A DNA stretch of 64,000 bases from Flammeovirgaceae bacterium UBA2786 (GTDB taxonomy: Bacteria > Bacteroidota > Bacteroidia > Cytophagales > Cyclobacteriaceae): the NCBI GenBank assembly GCA_002352225.1, contig DEIA01000056.1, forward strand, positions 16,706-80,705. Reading direction: 5' to 3'. This document shows positions 51,015 through 60,216 of this stretch, piece by piece; the stretch's first letter is position 1; each line of letters opens with the position of its first letter. The notes beneath the pieces are model-generated. The model made no database searches and was not told where the DNA came from. It was given only the letters and a program-made list of their open reading frames with translations. The translations under genes were made by a program, and so were the position numbers.

Positions 51015-51716
51015 TCAACAAACCAGTTCGCCACGCACTAACTTAGGAATTACCGTGTATTGATCGGGCGTTAAACAGAATTCGATGTCTTTCTGAATGT
51101 TTAATCGCTGTAAGCGCTTAACATGCGAAGAGGCACTCAGAAATTCGACCATGTTGCCTTTAGCCTGATTGTATAAACGTTGCGCGGCAAGCGGGGCATC
51201 GCAATCAGGTTCAATATGATTTTTCAATTTCTCTACCAACGCACCTGCAAAAAGTGTGTCTTCCAGATTTACTTTACCTTTCCAGCCTGCACATACAATC
51301 AGTATGTTGTTGTGACTGAATAAAAGGTATTTTGTTATTGAACTAAGATTGAGAAAGCTACCGATAATAATTTCTCTGGCTGCTTTTGATTTTTCTATTG
51401 CCTGGGTGCCGTTGGTTGTAGTGAAGGCAATTTTCTTTCCGGCTACCTGATCGCCCATGTATTCGAAGGGTGAGTTTCCCTTATCAAAGCCTTCTACTTT
51501 TTTTCCATCCCGTTCGCCAGAGGTAATGTAGCCTCTCGTTTTCATTTGCAGGCACTCTTCCTGGCTGGCGAAAGGAACAATGCGTTCGGCTCCATGGGCA
51601 AAAGCGGTAACCATACAGGAGGTAGCTCTTAGTATATCAACCACTACAATGGTTCGGTCTTCTAATTTATACAAGTGAATTAACTCGGGACTTAAACAAA
51701 CGTCAATGGTCTTCAT
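51015..51716 (-). CDS. comB: 2-phosphosulfolactate phosphatase
   Basis: A 233-residue ComB-family Mg2+ phosphatase that makes sulfolactate from 2-phosphosulfolactate. VVVDILRATSCMVTAFAHGA, SGERDGKKVEGFDKGNSPFE and KKIAFTTTNGTQAIEKSK are diagnostic. Coenzyme M is a methanogen cofactor, but ComB homologues occur in Bacteroidetes, where the product may be sulfolactate itself or serve sulfonolipid chemistry; that is inference. 39 nt downstream of gcvT on the same strand. Confidence 0.92.
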   Translation of the reverse strand: MKTIDVCLSPELIHLYKLEDRTIVVVDILRATSCMVTAFAHGAERIVPFASQEECLQMKTRGYITSGERDGKKVEGFDKGNSPFEYMGDQVAGKKIAFTTTNGTQAIEKSKAAREIIIGSFLNLSSITKYLLFSHNNILIVCAGWKGKVNLEDTLFAGALVEKLKNHIEPDCDAPLAAQRLYNQAKGNMVEFLSASSHVKRLQRLNIQKDIEFCLTPDQYTVIPKLVRGELVC

Positions 51717-51755
51717 GTCAGAACTTTGATGGCTTTGATTAAATAAATCACAGTT

Positions 51756-52835
51756 TTAGACAAGAGGCAATTTTGCAACAACTCCTTTAAGTGCCCGTCC
51801 CCTTACATCAACAAAAATCTCTGTGCCCACGGCAGCAAATTCAGTTGCTACATATCCTAAGCCAATGCCTATGTTCAGCATGGGCGACTGTGTGCCTGAT
51901 GTAACCTTCCCGATTACATTTCCGGCAGCATCTTTTAATGGGTAATCGTGTCGGGGAATGCCACGATCGATCATTTTAAATCCAACCAATTTTTTCTTTA
52001 CCCCATCTTCTTTCTGTTTTTTAAGGTTGGCGCTGTTAGTAAATTCTTTGGTGAATTTTGTAATCCAGCCTAACCCCGCTTCTAATGGCGAGGTAGTATC
52101 GTCAATATCATTTCCATACAGGCAGAAACCCATTTCAAGTCTTAAGGTATCGCGTGCACCAAGCCCAATAGGTTTAATATCTGCCTCTTTACCGGCTTCA
52201 AAAATAGAGTTCCATACTTTTTCAGCGTTTGCATTCTTCACGTAAATCTCAAAACCACCGGCACCGGTATACCCTGTATTGCTCATCATTACATCGGCCA
52301 CACCGGCAAATGTGCCAATGGCAAAGTGGTAATATTTGATTGTACTTAAATCGGTAGAAGTTAATTTTTGCAAAACGGAAACAGCTTTGGGCCCTTGTAC
52401 AGCAAAAAGGCAATACTCGTCCGATAGATTTTTTAATGTGGCTCCTTTCGTATTGTGTTTTACAAACCAGTTCCAGTCTTTATCAATGTTGCCGGCATTT
52501 ACTACAATGAAGTAATCGTTCTCTTTAATTCGATACACAATCAGGTCGTCCACAATACCACCGGTTTCATTAGGCAGGCAGGTGTATTGAGCCTGGCCAT
52601 CTATCAGTTTAGAGGCATCGTTGCTGGTGATGCGTTGGATCAATTCCAGCGCATGAGGACCCTCAACCTTAAACTCGCCCATGTGCGACACATCAAATAC
52701 ACCTACGCCATTGCGTACGGTCATGTGTTCTTCAATATCGGATGAGTACCGCACGGGCATATTAAAACCGGCAAAGGGTACAATCTTGCCACCCAGGGTT
52801 ACGTGTAGCTGATGTAAGGGAATATTCTTTTCCAT
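51756..52835 (-). CDS. gcvT: Aminomethyltransferase (glycine cleavage T protein)
   Basis: A 359-residue enzyme that moves the methylene group of the lipoyl-bound aminomethyl to tetrahydrofolate, releasing ammonia. KIVPFAGFNMPVRYSSDIEE and GVGVFDVSHMGEFKVEGPHA at the start, SNTGYTGAGGFEIYVKNANA in the middle, and GLGARDTLRLEMGFCLYGND with the folate-binding residues are conserved. gcvH and gcvP are not in the window. Confidence 0.97.
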   Translation of the reverse strand: MEKNIPLHQLHVTLGGKIVPFAGFNMPVRYSSDIEEHMTVRNGVGVFDVSHMGEFKVEGPHALELIQRITSNDASKLIDGQAQYTCLPNETGGIVDDLIVYRIKENDYFIVVNAGNIDKDWNWFVKHNTKGATLKNLSDEYCLFAVQGPKAVSVLQKLTSTDLSTIKYYHFAIGTFAGVADVMMSNTGYTGAGGFEIYVKNANAEKVWNSIFEAGKEADIKPIGLGARDTLRLEMGFCLYGNDIDDTTSPLEAGLGWITKFTKEFTNSANLKKQKEDGVKKKLVGFKMIDRGIPRHDYPLKDAAGNVIGKVTSGTQSPMLNIGIGLGYVATEFAAVGTEIFVDVRGRALKGVVAKLPLV

Positions 52836-52855
52836 TGAATTACTAATAAGGTGAG

Positions 52856-52863
52856 CAAAAGTA
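52856..52863 (-). promoter_or_regulatory. Possible gcvT -7 box
   Basis: The minus strand reads TACTTTTG, matching TAnnTTTG, 20 nt upstream of the gcvT start. A TTG lies 24 nt further upstream, slightly beyond the usual spacing. Confidence 0.45.
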
Positions 52864-52886
52864 AGAAAATGATGCCGGTAATCGAA

Positions 52887-55877
52887 TCAATCCTGAACGC
52901 TAAAAATATCAGGATTTTCGCTTACAAACTGGTTGAATGCGCGAGTAGGTAAAAGGTGGCGTAGTTTTTCAAGGCTTTCGGTAGCTTCATCATCAAACCC
53001 TATCTGAGCCGAATAAAGTGTATGGGCTTTCAGAAGTTTTATAGATTGGGGTCGTGCAATTAATCCACTTACTAAAATGGAGTAGGGTCTTAGCCGGTCG
53101 GTTGTATCGCTTGCAAAGTAGCGGGCAGAGGCAATTAGTCCGTCTTCAAAATGAGTACTGGCTGTACTGAGGTGGGTGTAATTGCGTTGAACAAAATCTG
53201 ATTTTTCTGCCAGTTCGGCTTGCCAGGTTTGTAGTAATAGCACTTCGTTTGGAAACGAAGATCGAATTGTTTGTGTAAAATCAGGTTGTTGTTGTTTGAA
53301 TGTTTCAGTATCCAGTTGGGCTAACAATAACAATTGATAAATCAGAAATTCGTTGCGTAGTTTTTCTGATCCAGCCGATTCAATTTTGTTCAGGTATGTT
53401 GCTGCAATTTCCAGTTCATCTTGCTGATACCATTTTTTGGCGCCATCCAGTAGTGCGCGGGTTTTTAGTTCAGGTTTACGGATGGAGTTAACCATTGCAA
53501 AAAAGGCTGAGCTATCAACTAACGGAATTCTATAGCGGGTATACCAGTATTTTTCTTCATCGGTGGATTGTTCAATTTGATTTTTAGTACTGGAAACAAT
53601 TTTTTGTATTGTACGGGCAAATGTACTGTCTGCTTTATCGGATGTAAGCACAAGACTATCCCACAAAGGTTTTGCAAGCTGTATGCTATTCGCTTCGGTT
53701 AGGGCCAGCGCTTCGTACAGAAGGGTATGAGGAATTTTTTTCTCTTTGGCTATTTCAAAGTAGTTGGCTGCAATTGCAGGATTATTTTGTTCCATGGTCC
53801 AGTATCCTAACAAAGCATAATATCGGCCACGCCCCGACCGAGAGGCCATTTCGCGTGTAAGGTCAAAAGCTTGCTTTATTTTTCCATGTGCATATAAAGC
53901 CTGGGCAGCAGCCACTACCACGGCTTCAGTATAGTATTCATTAACAGGTTTGCGAGCCACGTCAATAATTTCTTTCACGGTACTTGTATCAAGTGCAGTG
54001 GGCCGGTTAATCAAATAATTACACAGATAGGTTACCCGTGTGGGAGTCCAGATCGTATCGGTACTGGTAATAAACTCATTACTAATTTCAATGTTTTGCA
54101 TATTTGCCAGTGCCAGTGCATTGGCAACAGCTCCTTCTTTATTTGCACCAACCAGTTCGAGCAATGAATCAGCAGGATAATTTACTTTGAACTTTGCACT
54201 GGCAGCCAGTAAGTTGGTTTCGGCAGCGGTTCTAATATCCGTATCCTTGCGGGCTTCCTGAAAGGAAAGTAAGGATGAGTCTGAAACTTTCAATCGCGAG
54301 AATGCTACCCCCAGCGCATTGTTAATGACACCGTTCTCAGGAAATCTCTTTTTTGCTTCTTTTAAGATTGCTAATGCTTCGCGCGATTCGCCTGTTTCGT
54401 GAAAAGTTTCGCTTAGGTTAATAAAGCTAGCCACCGAAGGGTTAGAAAAAATGATAGCTGCGAGCTCGTTCTTCTTTTTGAGCAACTCTAATCGGCTTTC
54501 CTGTATGTTGGCCAATGCATAATGAGCATGGTGATTTTGGTTTCGGTATAAAACTGATCGGTTGTAATATCCTTCGGCTAATTGATCGGCACCTTGTTGA
54601 TAGTATACATCGCCCATACCGTTATAATAAGATGCATAGAGCTGATCGGTAAGGGTGCGGTAGCTGGTGTCGTAAATCAAAAAGGCCACGCAGGTAATAG
54701 TGCCCATTATGCGAAAGGTAAGGTAGAACATTACATTTGGTTTATACAGAACCTTATACACCTGCATGTTTTGCGAAAGCATAGAACCAAAATTGGCAAG
54801 CACATAGAAAAAGAAGATGATGCCAAAGCCGGCATGGCTGTATAAAACAATATCGTGCAGTACTTCGATGGCATTCTCGTTATCCGAAATAAATAATAAG
54901 CCAATGGTTGAGAAAGCAATAATGCCCAGCGCTAAAATCAAAAAGGCAGCCAGCGATTCTGAGGTAAGAATATTTTCATACTGAGGGCTACGTTGTATAA
55001 ACCCCCAAACACTTAATACGGCAGATAGGGTAAGGAGCACGTAGGTATTAATGAGCCAGATATCCCAGCTCACATACCCTATTTCTTTTACATAAGCCAG
55101 AATAAGGTTTAGTACATAAAAACCGGAGATGATTAAGTAGTGACGCAAGCTTTTAGTTTGCCGTACTCCTCTTGTAATTATATTAATAAATGCGGCTGGG
55201 ATTTCGTGGCCGATCATTAAAATAAAGAGTATGGTTAACCCAATCCCAAACAGGTAGCTGTTTGCCGACAGGAGTAGAAAGGGATTTGATTCCTGGCTAT
55301 AATATGAAATGATAATACCGGTAATACCAAACAGACCGGTAATTAAACCAAGTCTGATAAAGAAAGAAAGGTGTGTGCCAATAGCATGCAGGTAATAGCA
55401 GAGTGCAATACAGGAAAACAAAAATACAAATGTGGGGTACTTATCGGTGAGCCCCATAATAGCCAGGTTTTCGAGTTTAAGAGAAACAATAAAAAGCAGG
55501 AAAAGAGTCATACCCGCTAAAAACCAGAATCGTTTTAATGTGGTAATAATGGCTAGCAGCACACCTATGCTAATCATGAACAAAACAAAGTACAGATGAT
55601 GTAGCGTTACACTTATGTAAAGCGGACTTCCTAATTGTGTTGCAAATACAAAAAAATTATCAACTTTTACAGGTAGCTCGAAAAGCCCAACGGGCACGGT
55701 ACGTTGGGTTACTTCTTCGTTTTGAATTTCTTCATAGTGCTCCCAACTGATTGCCGGGGCCGGGCTTTGAAAATATGCCTTCCATAACAGAATAATGGAT
55801 GCGAAAAAAATTATCCCCAACAGGAGTAAAAAAAATTGTTCGGCTTTTGGCCAGTTTTTCCAGAATGCGAGTGTCAT
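52887..55877 (-). CDS. Large polytopic membrane protein with TPR-like C-terminal half
   Basis: A 996-residue protein of unrecognised specific function. Residues about 15-400 contain roughly eleven to thirteen transmembrane segments, with a periplasmic loop after the first (EEVTQRTVPVGLFELPVKVD). Residues about 415-990 are helical repeats of TPR type: YNGMGDVYYQQGADQLAEGY, ASFINLSETFHETGESREAL, NNALGVAFSRLKVSDSSLLS, YALLGYWTMEQNNPAIAANY. It may scaffold envelope complexes or glycan or lipid transfer; no catalytic motif was seen. It lies 20 nt after gatC in the plsC-gatC transcription unit. Confidence 0.85.
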   Translation of the reverse strand: MTLAFWKNWPKAEQFFLLLLGIIFFASIILLWKAYFQSPAPAISWEHYEEIQNEEVTQRTVPVGLFELPVKVDNFFVFATQLGSPLYISVTLHHLYFVLFMISIGVLLAIITTLKRFWFLAGMTLFLLFIVSLKLENLAIMGLTDKYPTFVFLFSCIALCYYLHAIGTHLSFFIRLGLITGLFGITGIIISYYSQESNPFLLLSANSYLFGIGLTILFILMIGHEIPAAFINIITRGVRQTKSLRHYLIISGFYVLNLILAYVKEIGYVSWDIWLINTYVLLTLSAVLSVWGFIQRSPQYENILTSESLAAFLILALGIIAFSTIGLLFISDNENAIEVLHDIVLYSHAGFGIIFFFYVLANFGSMLSQNMQVYKVLYKPNVMFYLTFRIMGTITCVAFLIYDTSYRTLTDQLYASYYNGMGDVYYQQGADQLAEGYYNRSVLYRNQNHHAHYALANIQESRLELLKKKNELAAIIFSNPSVASFINLSETFHETGESREALAILKEAKKRFPENGVINNALGVAFSRLKVSDSSLLSFQEARKDTDIRTAAETNLLAASAKFKVNYPADSLLELVGANKEGAVANALALANMQNIEISNEFITSTDTIWTPTRVTYLCNYLINRPTALDTSTVKEIIDVARKPVNEYYTEAVVVAAAQALYAHGKIKQAFDLTREMASRSGRGRYYALLGYWTMEQNNPAIAANYFEIAKEKKIPHTLLYEALALTEANSIQLAKPLWDSLVLTSDKADSTFARTIQKIVSSTKNQIEQSTDEEKYWYTRYRIPLVDSSAFFAMVNSIRKPELKTRALLDGAKKWYQQDELEIAATYLNKIESAGSEKLRNEFLIYQLLLLAQLDTETFKQQQPDFTQTIRSSFPNEVLLLQTWQAELAEKSDFVQRNYTHLSTASTHFEDGLIASARYFASDTTDRLRPYSILVSGLIARPQSIKLLKAHTLYSAQIGFDDEATESLEKLRHLLPTRAFNQFVSENPDIFSVQD

Positions 55878-55897
55878 GTGCTTTTGTTCAGAAGGAA

Positions 55898-56185
55898 TTA
55901 TTCCAACACTTTTGGTACTCTAAAGTAGGTGTCATCTTTTTTCGGAGCACTCTCCAATGCAATACTTCTATTGAGATGTGTACTGGTCTTATCTTCCCGT
56001 AAGGCGTTTACCTCGTGGCTCATGGTAGTAAGGGGCTCTACACCTTCTGTATTTACTTCATTTAATTTTTCAACGAACGACAAGATGTTCGACATATCCT
56101 TTAGCATAGTCTCGGTATCTTTTTCGTTGAACTCCAGCCTGGCCAGATGTGCAATTTTATTCAGAGTTTCTTTGTCGAGTTGCAT
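55898..56185 (-). CDS. gatC: Asp-tRNA(Asn)/Glu-tRNA(Gln) amidotransferase subunit C
   Basis: A 95-residue small subunit that stabilises the GatA-GatB amidotransferase. LNKIAHLARLEFNEKDTETM, MSNILSFVEKLNEVNTEGVE and TTMSHEVNALREDK are diagnostic. Its start overlaps the end of plsC by 25 nt. gatA and gatB are not in the window, as is common in this phylum. Confidence 0.96.
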   Translation of the reverse strand: MQLDKETLNKIAHLARLEFNEKDTETMLKDMSNILSFVEKLNEVNTEGVEPLTTMSHEVNALREDKTSTHLNRSIALESAPKKDDTYFRVPKVLE

Positions 56186-56901
56186 AATGTTAGTTCCTTG
56201 TCAATCACTTGGTAGACTTCTTTTTTGTACGCCTCAAGGGTGTTTAGAGTATAGGCGTTTGGGTAAATCGGTTCATGAAAGATTACGCGAACACACCCGG
56301 CCTGTACTCTTAACGGATTACGATCGGGCAAAATTATCCAATTGTTGGGAATGGTTACGGGGACAATAGGAATTTGTTTTTCGACCGATACCCGAAAAGC
56401 CCCATCTTTAAACGCAGCCATTTGGGGTGGAGTAGGTGTAACAATGCCACCTTCGGGGAAGATAACCAAACTCTTACCGGCTTCTATTGCTTTTAGAGAT
56501 AGCAAAATGCTATTCATGCGGCTGCGAAGTTTGGAGCGGTTAACCATGATGTGCAGCTTGCGGTACATAAATCCGAAAAGTGGAATATGCTCCATGTCAT
56601 TCTTGCCAACAAAAATGGAATTATGCGGATTGAGCCCAAGTGCCGGAATATCGAGATAAGAAAAGTGATTAGGGCAAAAAATGTATTGCTGGCTTGAATT
56701 GAGCCGTGCCCGGCACTCTATTTTAAAAGGTATAAAACTTAGTGTAAACCAAATATAGGCCCACCATCTGTTTAAAATACCAACCAGTTTAAATTGATTT
56801 TTAAAAATGATGGGGATAAGAAAGAATGGAAGTAAAATTATGAATAATACGGCAAAGAGAATGAGGCAATAATAGGTGTGAATAGTTCGCAGCACACGCA
56901 T
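56161..56901 (-). CDS. 1-acyl-sn-glycerol-3-phosphate acyltransferase (PlsC family)
   Basis: A 246-residue membrane-bound enzyme making phosphatidic acid. CPNHFSYLDIPALGL holds the NHxxxxD catalytic motif, FPEGGIVTPTPPQMAAFKDG the substrate phosphate motif, and VPVTIPNNWIILP block IV. Two N-terminal hydrophobic segments. Its end overlaps gatC by 25 nt. Start 56901 is 14 nt after the M24 peptidase stop. Confidence 0.94.
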   Translation of the reverse strand: MRVLRTIHTYYCLILFAVLFIILLPFFLIPIIFKNQFKLVGILNRWWAYIWFTLSFIPFKIECRARLNSSQQYIFCPNHFSYLDIPALGLNPHNSIFVGKNDMEHIPLFGFMYRKLHIMVNRSKLRSRMNSILLSLKAIEAGKSLVIFPEGGIVTPTPPQMAAFKDGAFRVSVEKQIPIVPVTIPNNWIILPDRNPLRVQAGCVRVIFHEPIYPNAYTLNTLEAYKKEVYQVIDKELTLCNSTKKL

Positions 56902-56915
56902 AAGGAACTAAAAAA

Positions 56916-58244
56916 TTATGGCTTGTTTATTTTATCTGCCTTCGGAATCAGAATAATCTCCTTTTGCCGCCCATCGATGTAGCGAAAGCCAGCTTCGTCA
57001 AAATAGCCATCTTCTTCCAGTTGTATGCGAATGTCTTTTTTCCATTCCGGAATATTTACCGTGCAGTTCAATTCGATTGAGTAAGCGGTTTTGTAATGCA
57101 TGGGGTAATCGCCTGTAAACGGTACGCCACCCTGCATATCCCACATACCAATGGTAGTGCCCGCAGCATGGCCATGAAACCCGATGGGGTGTGTATAGAT
57201 AGATGGTGTTATACCTTCTGCAATAGCCTGCTCGCGTGTAGCTTTTAGTATTTCGTTACCGGTACGAGCTTCTGTGAAGTTGGATGTAAGAATGTCCTGT
57301 AGCCGGTTTCCTTTTGCAAATGCATCGCGCAGATATTTTGGCGCTTCGGTTTCTCCGGCTTTCAGAATATAGGCATGTTGTTGCGTATCGGTATTTAAGC
57401 GTAGATAGGTTATTCCAAAATCAACATGTAGTAAATCTCCGGGTTGTATAACAAGTGGTTGAGGACGCTTGGAGGTGATGGCCTCAGGTTCGTTACGCTG
57501 AATGGATACAGAAGTATGAAACCAGGTATCCAGTTTTAGCTCTTCAATGCGTTCGCGATACCACCACACTACATCTTCGGTTGTGGTTACGCCCGGTTGA
57601 ATTACTTTGTCGGAAAAACCTTGCTGAATAATATCGTGTGCAATACGACAGATTTGCTGATAGATTGCCATTTCTTTTTCAGTACGGGTTTCTAACCAAC
57701 TCACAGCAAGATTTTGAGCTGAAGTAACTTTGGGTTGAAGATTTTTAGGAAGCATCTTTAACAGATTGTCGTAATCGTTGGATGTAAGTCCATCGGCATG
57801 GCCATAGTGAGGCGATTTATTTACCCCAATTTTTTTTGGGTTACGCTCAGTAATAATTTTTCCAAGTTGTGCCCATTGGTCTGGGTTGGCGTCCGGATCC
57901 CATGCGCGTTTAAAAACTTTGCCTACATCGTAGCGGGCTACGGCCAGGTATTCCATTTCTTTATCGGCACCCCGATCGAACACAACCAGCATAGTAGTTC
58001 TACGGGCCGCATGCCAGGTAGCAGGCAACAGGGTGCGGATTACCGGATCTTCATTATACTCGCGCGAGATAATCACCCACATATCAAAACCTTCTCTGCG
58101 CATGAGCGCGGGTAATGTATTTCGTAATCGATCTTCCAATAGTTCATCAATGACGCGGGCCTGATCGCGCTGTGTTAAAATTACCGGTTGGCTGGATGCT
58201 AAAAACGAAACCGAAAGTAAGAATATAGAAAGAATGAACTTCAT
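56916..58244 (-). CDS. M24-family metallopeptidase (Xaa-Pro aminopeptidase-like), exported
   Basis: A 442-residue protein with a signal peptide (about 1-18, ASSQP). The N-terminal creatinase-like domain (to about 200) has FDMWVIISREYNEDPVIRTL. The C-terminal pita-bread domain keeps metal Asp in LLHVDFGITYLRLNTDTQQH (the second Asp spaced as usual), His in THPIGFHGHAAGTTIGMWD, and Glu in AYSIELNCTVNIPEW. Possibly a periplasmic prolyl aminopeptidase. Confidence 0.9.
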   Translation of the reverse strand: MKFILSIFLLSVSFLASSQPVILTQRDQARVIDELLEDRLRNTLPALMRREGFDMWVIISREYNEDPVIRTLLPATWHAARRTTMLVVFDRGADKEMEYLAVARYDVGKVFKRAWDPDANPDQWAQLGKIITERNPKKIGVNKSPHYGHADGLTSNDYDNLLKMLPKNLQPKVTSAQNLAVSWLETRTEKEMAIYQQICRIAHDIIQQGFSDKVIQPGVTTTEDVVWWYRERIEELKLDTWFHTSVSIQRNEPEAITSKRPQPLVIQPGDLLHVDFGITYLRLNTDTQQHAYILKAGETEAPKYLRDAFAKGNRLQDILTSNFTEARTGNEILKATREQAIAEGITPSIYTHPIGFHGHAAGTTIGMWDMQGGVPFTGDYPMHYKTAYSIELNCTVNIPEWKKDIRIQLEEDGYFDEAGFRYIDGRQKEIILIPKADKINKP

Positions 58245-58272
58245 TGTTATGTATGGTATGAGTTTAACAATA

Positions 58273-58824
58273 TTACCTTAATTGAATTTTGCACCGCTGG
58301 TCTTTCAGAATTTCTCCGGCCTTATCTACTTCAATGTGCGATTTGACATCGTCCATCTGTTCGCGTACGGCATCTTTAATTTCTTTCATGCGCATAGCTT
58401 CAATAAAGCGTTTTATGTCTTCGCGGTTTTCGAGTATGAGTTCCGGTACAAGGGCTGGCTTGTCATCATCGCCTTTGGCTACCATAGTAAAAAATGACGA
58501 GTTGGTGTGTTTAATAGTTCCGGTTTTTACATTTTGCGATTCTACCCGAATGCCAATGACCAGCGAGGTACGACCAACATAATTTACGGAAGCATGCAGC
58601 GAAACCAGTTCGCCTACTTCAACAGGCTGAAGAAACTCCACTTTATCTACGGTAACGGTAACACAATAGGTGCCCGCATGTTTGCTGGCTGTTGCATAGG
58701 CTACTTTATCCATCAGCGAAAGCAAAGTGCCACCATGAATTTTACCGCCAAAGTTGGCGTAGCTGGGAATCATTAATTCGGTAATGGTGGTTTGCGAGTA
58801 GTTAACGGGGCGCGGGGATTTCAT
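58273..58824 (-). CDS. Acyl-CoA thioesterase (hotdog fold)
   Basis: A 183-residue hotdog protein of the YciA/BFIT group. PSYANFGGKIHGGTLLSLMD contains the catalytic Asp-type NxxGxxHGG motif, followed by VTVTVDKVEFLQPVEVGELV and VNYVGRTSLVIGIRVE. A charged helical C-terminal tail (about 130-183) may bind regulators or oligomerise. It hydrolyses acyl-CoA; chain length unknown. 28 nt before the M24 gene. Confidence 0.93.
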   Translation of the reverse strand: MKSPRPVNYSQTTITELMIPSYANFGGKIHGGTLLSLMDKVAYATASKHAGTYCVTVTVDKVEFLQPVEVGELVSLHASVNYVGRTSLVIGIRVESQNVKTGTIKHTNSSFFTMVAKGDDDKPALVPELILENREDIKRFIEAMRMKEIKDAVREQMDDVKSHIEVDKAGEILKDQRCKIQLR

Positions 58825-58887
58825 AAAGATAAAGGTTAGCGTAGTAAGATAAGGTTTTTATCGGCTTGCTAAAAACTTGTATGGCAA

Positions 58888-60216
58888 TTAGTCTTTTAGC
58901 ATGGTATGAGACAGCCGGTTAAACCGAATTACCATAGCGCTTGCTGTTATAGTAAGGCCGATCAATAGCCCTATCCAAATGCCGATGGCAGCCCAATCCA
59001 AAACGAAAGCCAGCACGTAACCCAGTGGCAAGGCTATAACCCAGTACGCCACAAAAATTAAAAGCGAAGGGATTTTTACATCCTGCAATCCGCGCAAAGC
59101 ACCAGCAGCTACCACCTGTATGCCGTCTGATAATTGAAAGAATGCGGCAATTATCATAAGCGAAGCTGTGAGTTGAATAACGACATCATCATCAATATAT
59201 AATGCAGGTAAAAATTCTTTACCGAAAATAAATAGCAATGCCCAAAGCATCATAATGCCGGTAGCCATCCAGATCATAGCAAATGCCGAAGCCCGAAGAT
59301 TTTTTTTGTCGTGTTGCCCCAGAAAATTTCCAACCCGAATGGTGGCCGCTGCTCCTAATCCCGAAGTTGTCATATAACTGATAGTAGCCAGGTTAATAGC
59401 AATCTGGTGTGCCGCCAATGCAGTTGTGCCTATCCAACCCATCATAATAGCAGAGAATCCAAACGCACCTGCTTCGAAAATAAACTGCGACCCCGCAGGG
59501 ATACCTATGTGCAACATTTTCGAAATAAGTTTTGCAGAATATCCACCAACGGAAAATCCTGAACGATAGGGTTGATAGCGCCTGCCAAAATAAACGTAAG
59601 CCATCATGCTTATAGCCATGGCAACACGCGCGATTAAAGTAGCCCAGCCGGCACCATTCAAACCTAATTCCGGGAAACCGTAATGCCCAAAAATCAAAAC
59701 GTAATTGAGCGCAATGTTTAGCAGGTTGCTGCCTACTACAATAATCATAGCTGCACGGGTGCGTTGCAAACCTTCGGCAAACTGCCGATAAGTTTGAAAA
59801 ATCATAGTGGGAATAATGGATAGAGCTATTATGCTGAGGTATGGAAGTGCCAGTGTAACAACTTCTTCGGGCTGCCCCATGTAATGCATAAATGGTTCTA
59901 TCCCGAAAATGAGCAGGACTAATGCAAATCCAGTTAGCAGGTTAATGAGTATACCATTCTTCAATACGGCAATGATTTTTGAAGATTCATTTGCCCCCTC
60001 AGCTTGTGCCACCAGTGGTGTAAGGGCATAGGAGACACCCACGCCAAAAAATAAAAGAACATTAAAGAACACATTGGCGAACGATGATGCGGCCAATGGG
60101 ACAGCCCCCATCCAGCCCACCATTACACTATCGGCCACGCCCGTCATAACCTGCCCCAGCATGCTAAGCATAACCGGGTAAGCCAACAAAAAATTTGGTT
60201 TAATGTGCTGGTGCAT
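58888..60216 (-). CDS. MATE-family efflux transporter (NorM-like)
   Basis: A 442-residue, twelve-helix membrane protein exporting drugs or metabolites against a Na+ or H+ gradient. PVMLSMLGQVMTGVADSVMV, GWMGAVPLAASSFANVFF, and the second-half copy GIPAGSQFIFEAGAFGFSAI are typical of the two-fold MATE repeat. Its start shares a base with the M42 gene stop, so they are coupled. Confidence 0.95.
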   Translation of the reverse strand: MHQHIKPNFLLAYPVMLSMLGQVMTGVADSVMVGWMGAVPLAASSFANVFFNVLLFFGVGVSYALTPLVAQAEGANESSKIIAVLKNGILINLLTGFALVLLIFGIEPFMHYMGQPEEVVTLALPYLSIIALSIIPTMIFQTYRQFAEGLQRTRAAMIIVVGSNLLNIALNYVLIFGHYGFPELGLNGAGWATLIARVAMAISMMAYVYFGRRYQPYRSGFSVGGYSAKLISKMLHIGIPAGSQFIFEAGAFGFSAIMMGWIGTTALAAHQIAINLATISYMTTSGLGAAATIRVGNFLGQHDKKNLRASAFAMIWMATGIMMLWALLFIFGKEFLPALYIDDDVVIQLTASLMIIAAFFQLSDGIQVVAAGALRGLQDVKIPSLLIFVAYWVIALPLGYVLAFVLDWAAIGIWIGLLIGLTITASAMVIRFNRLSHTMLKD

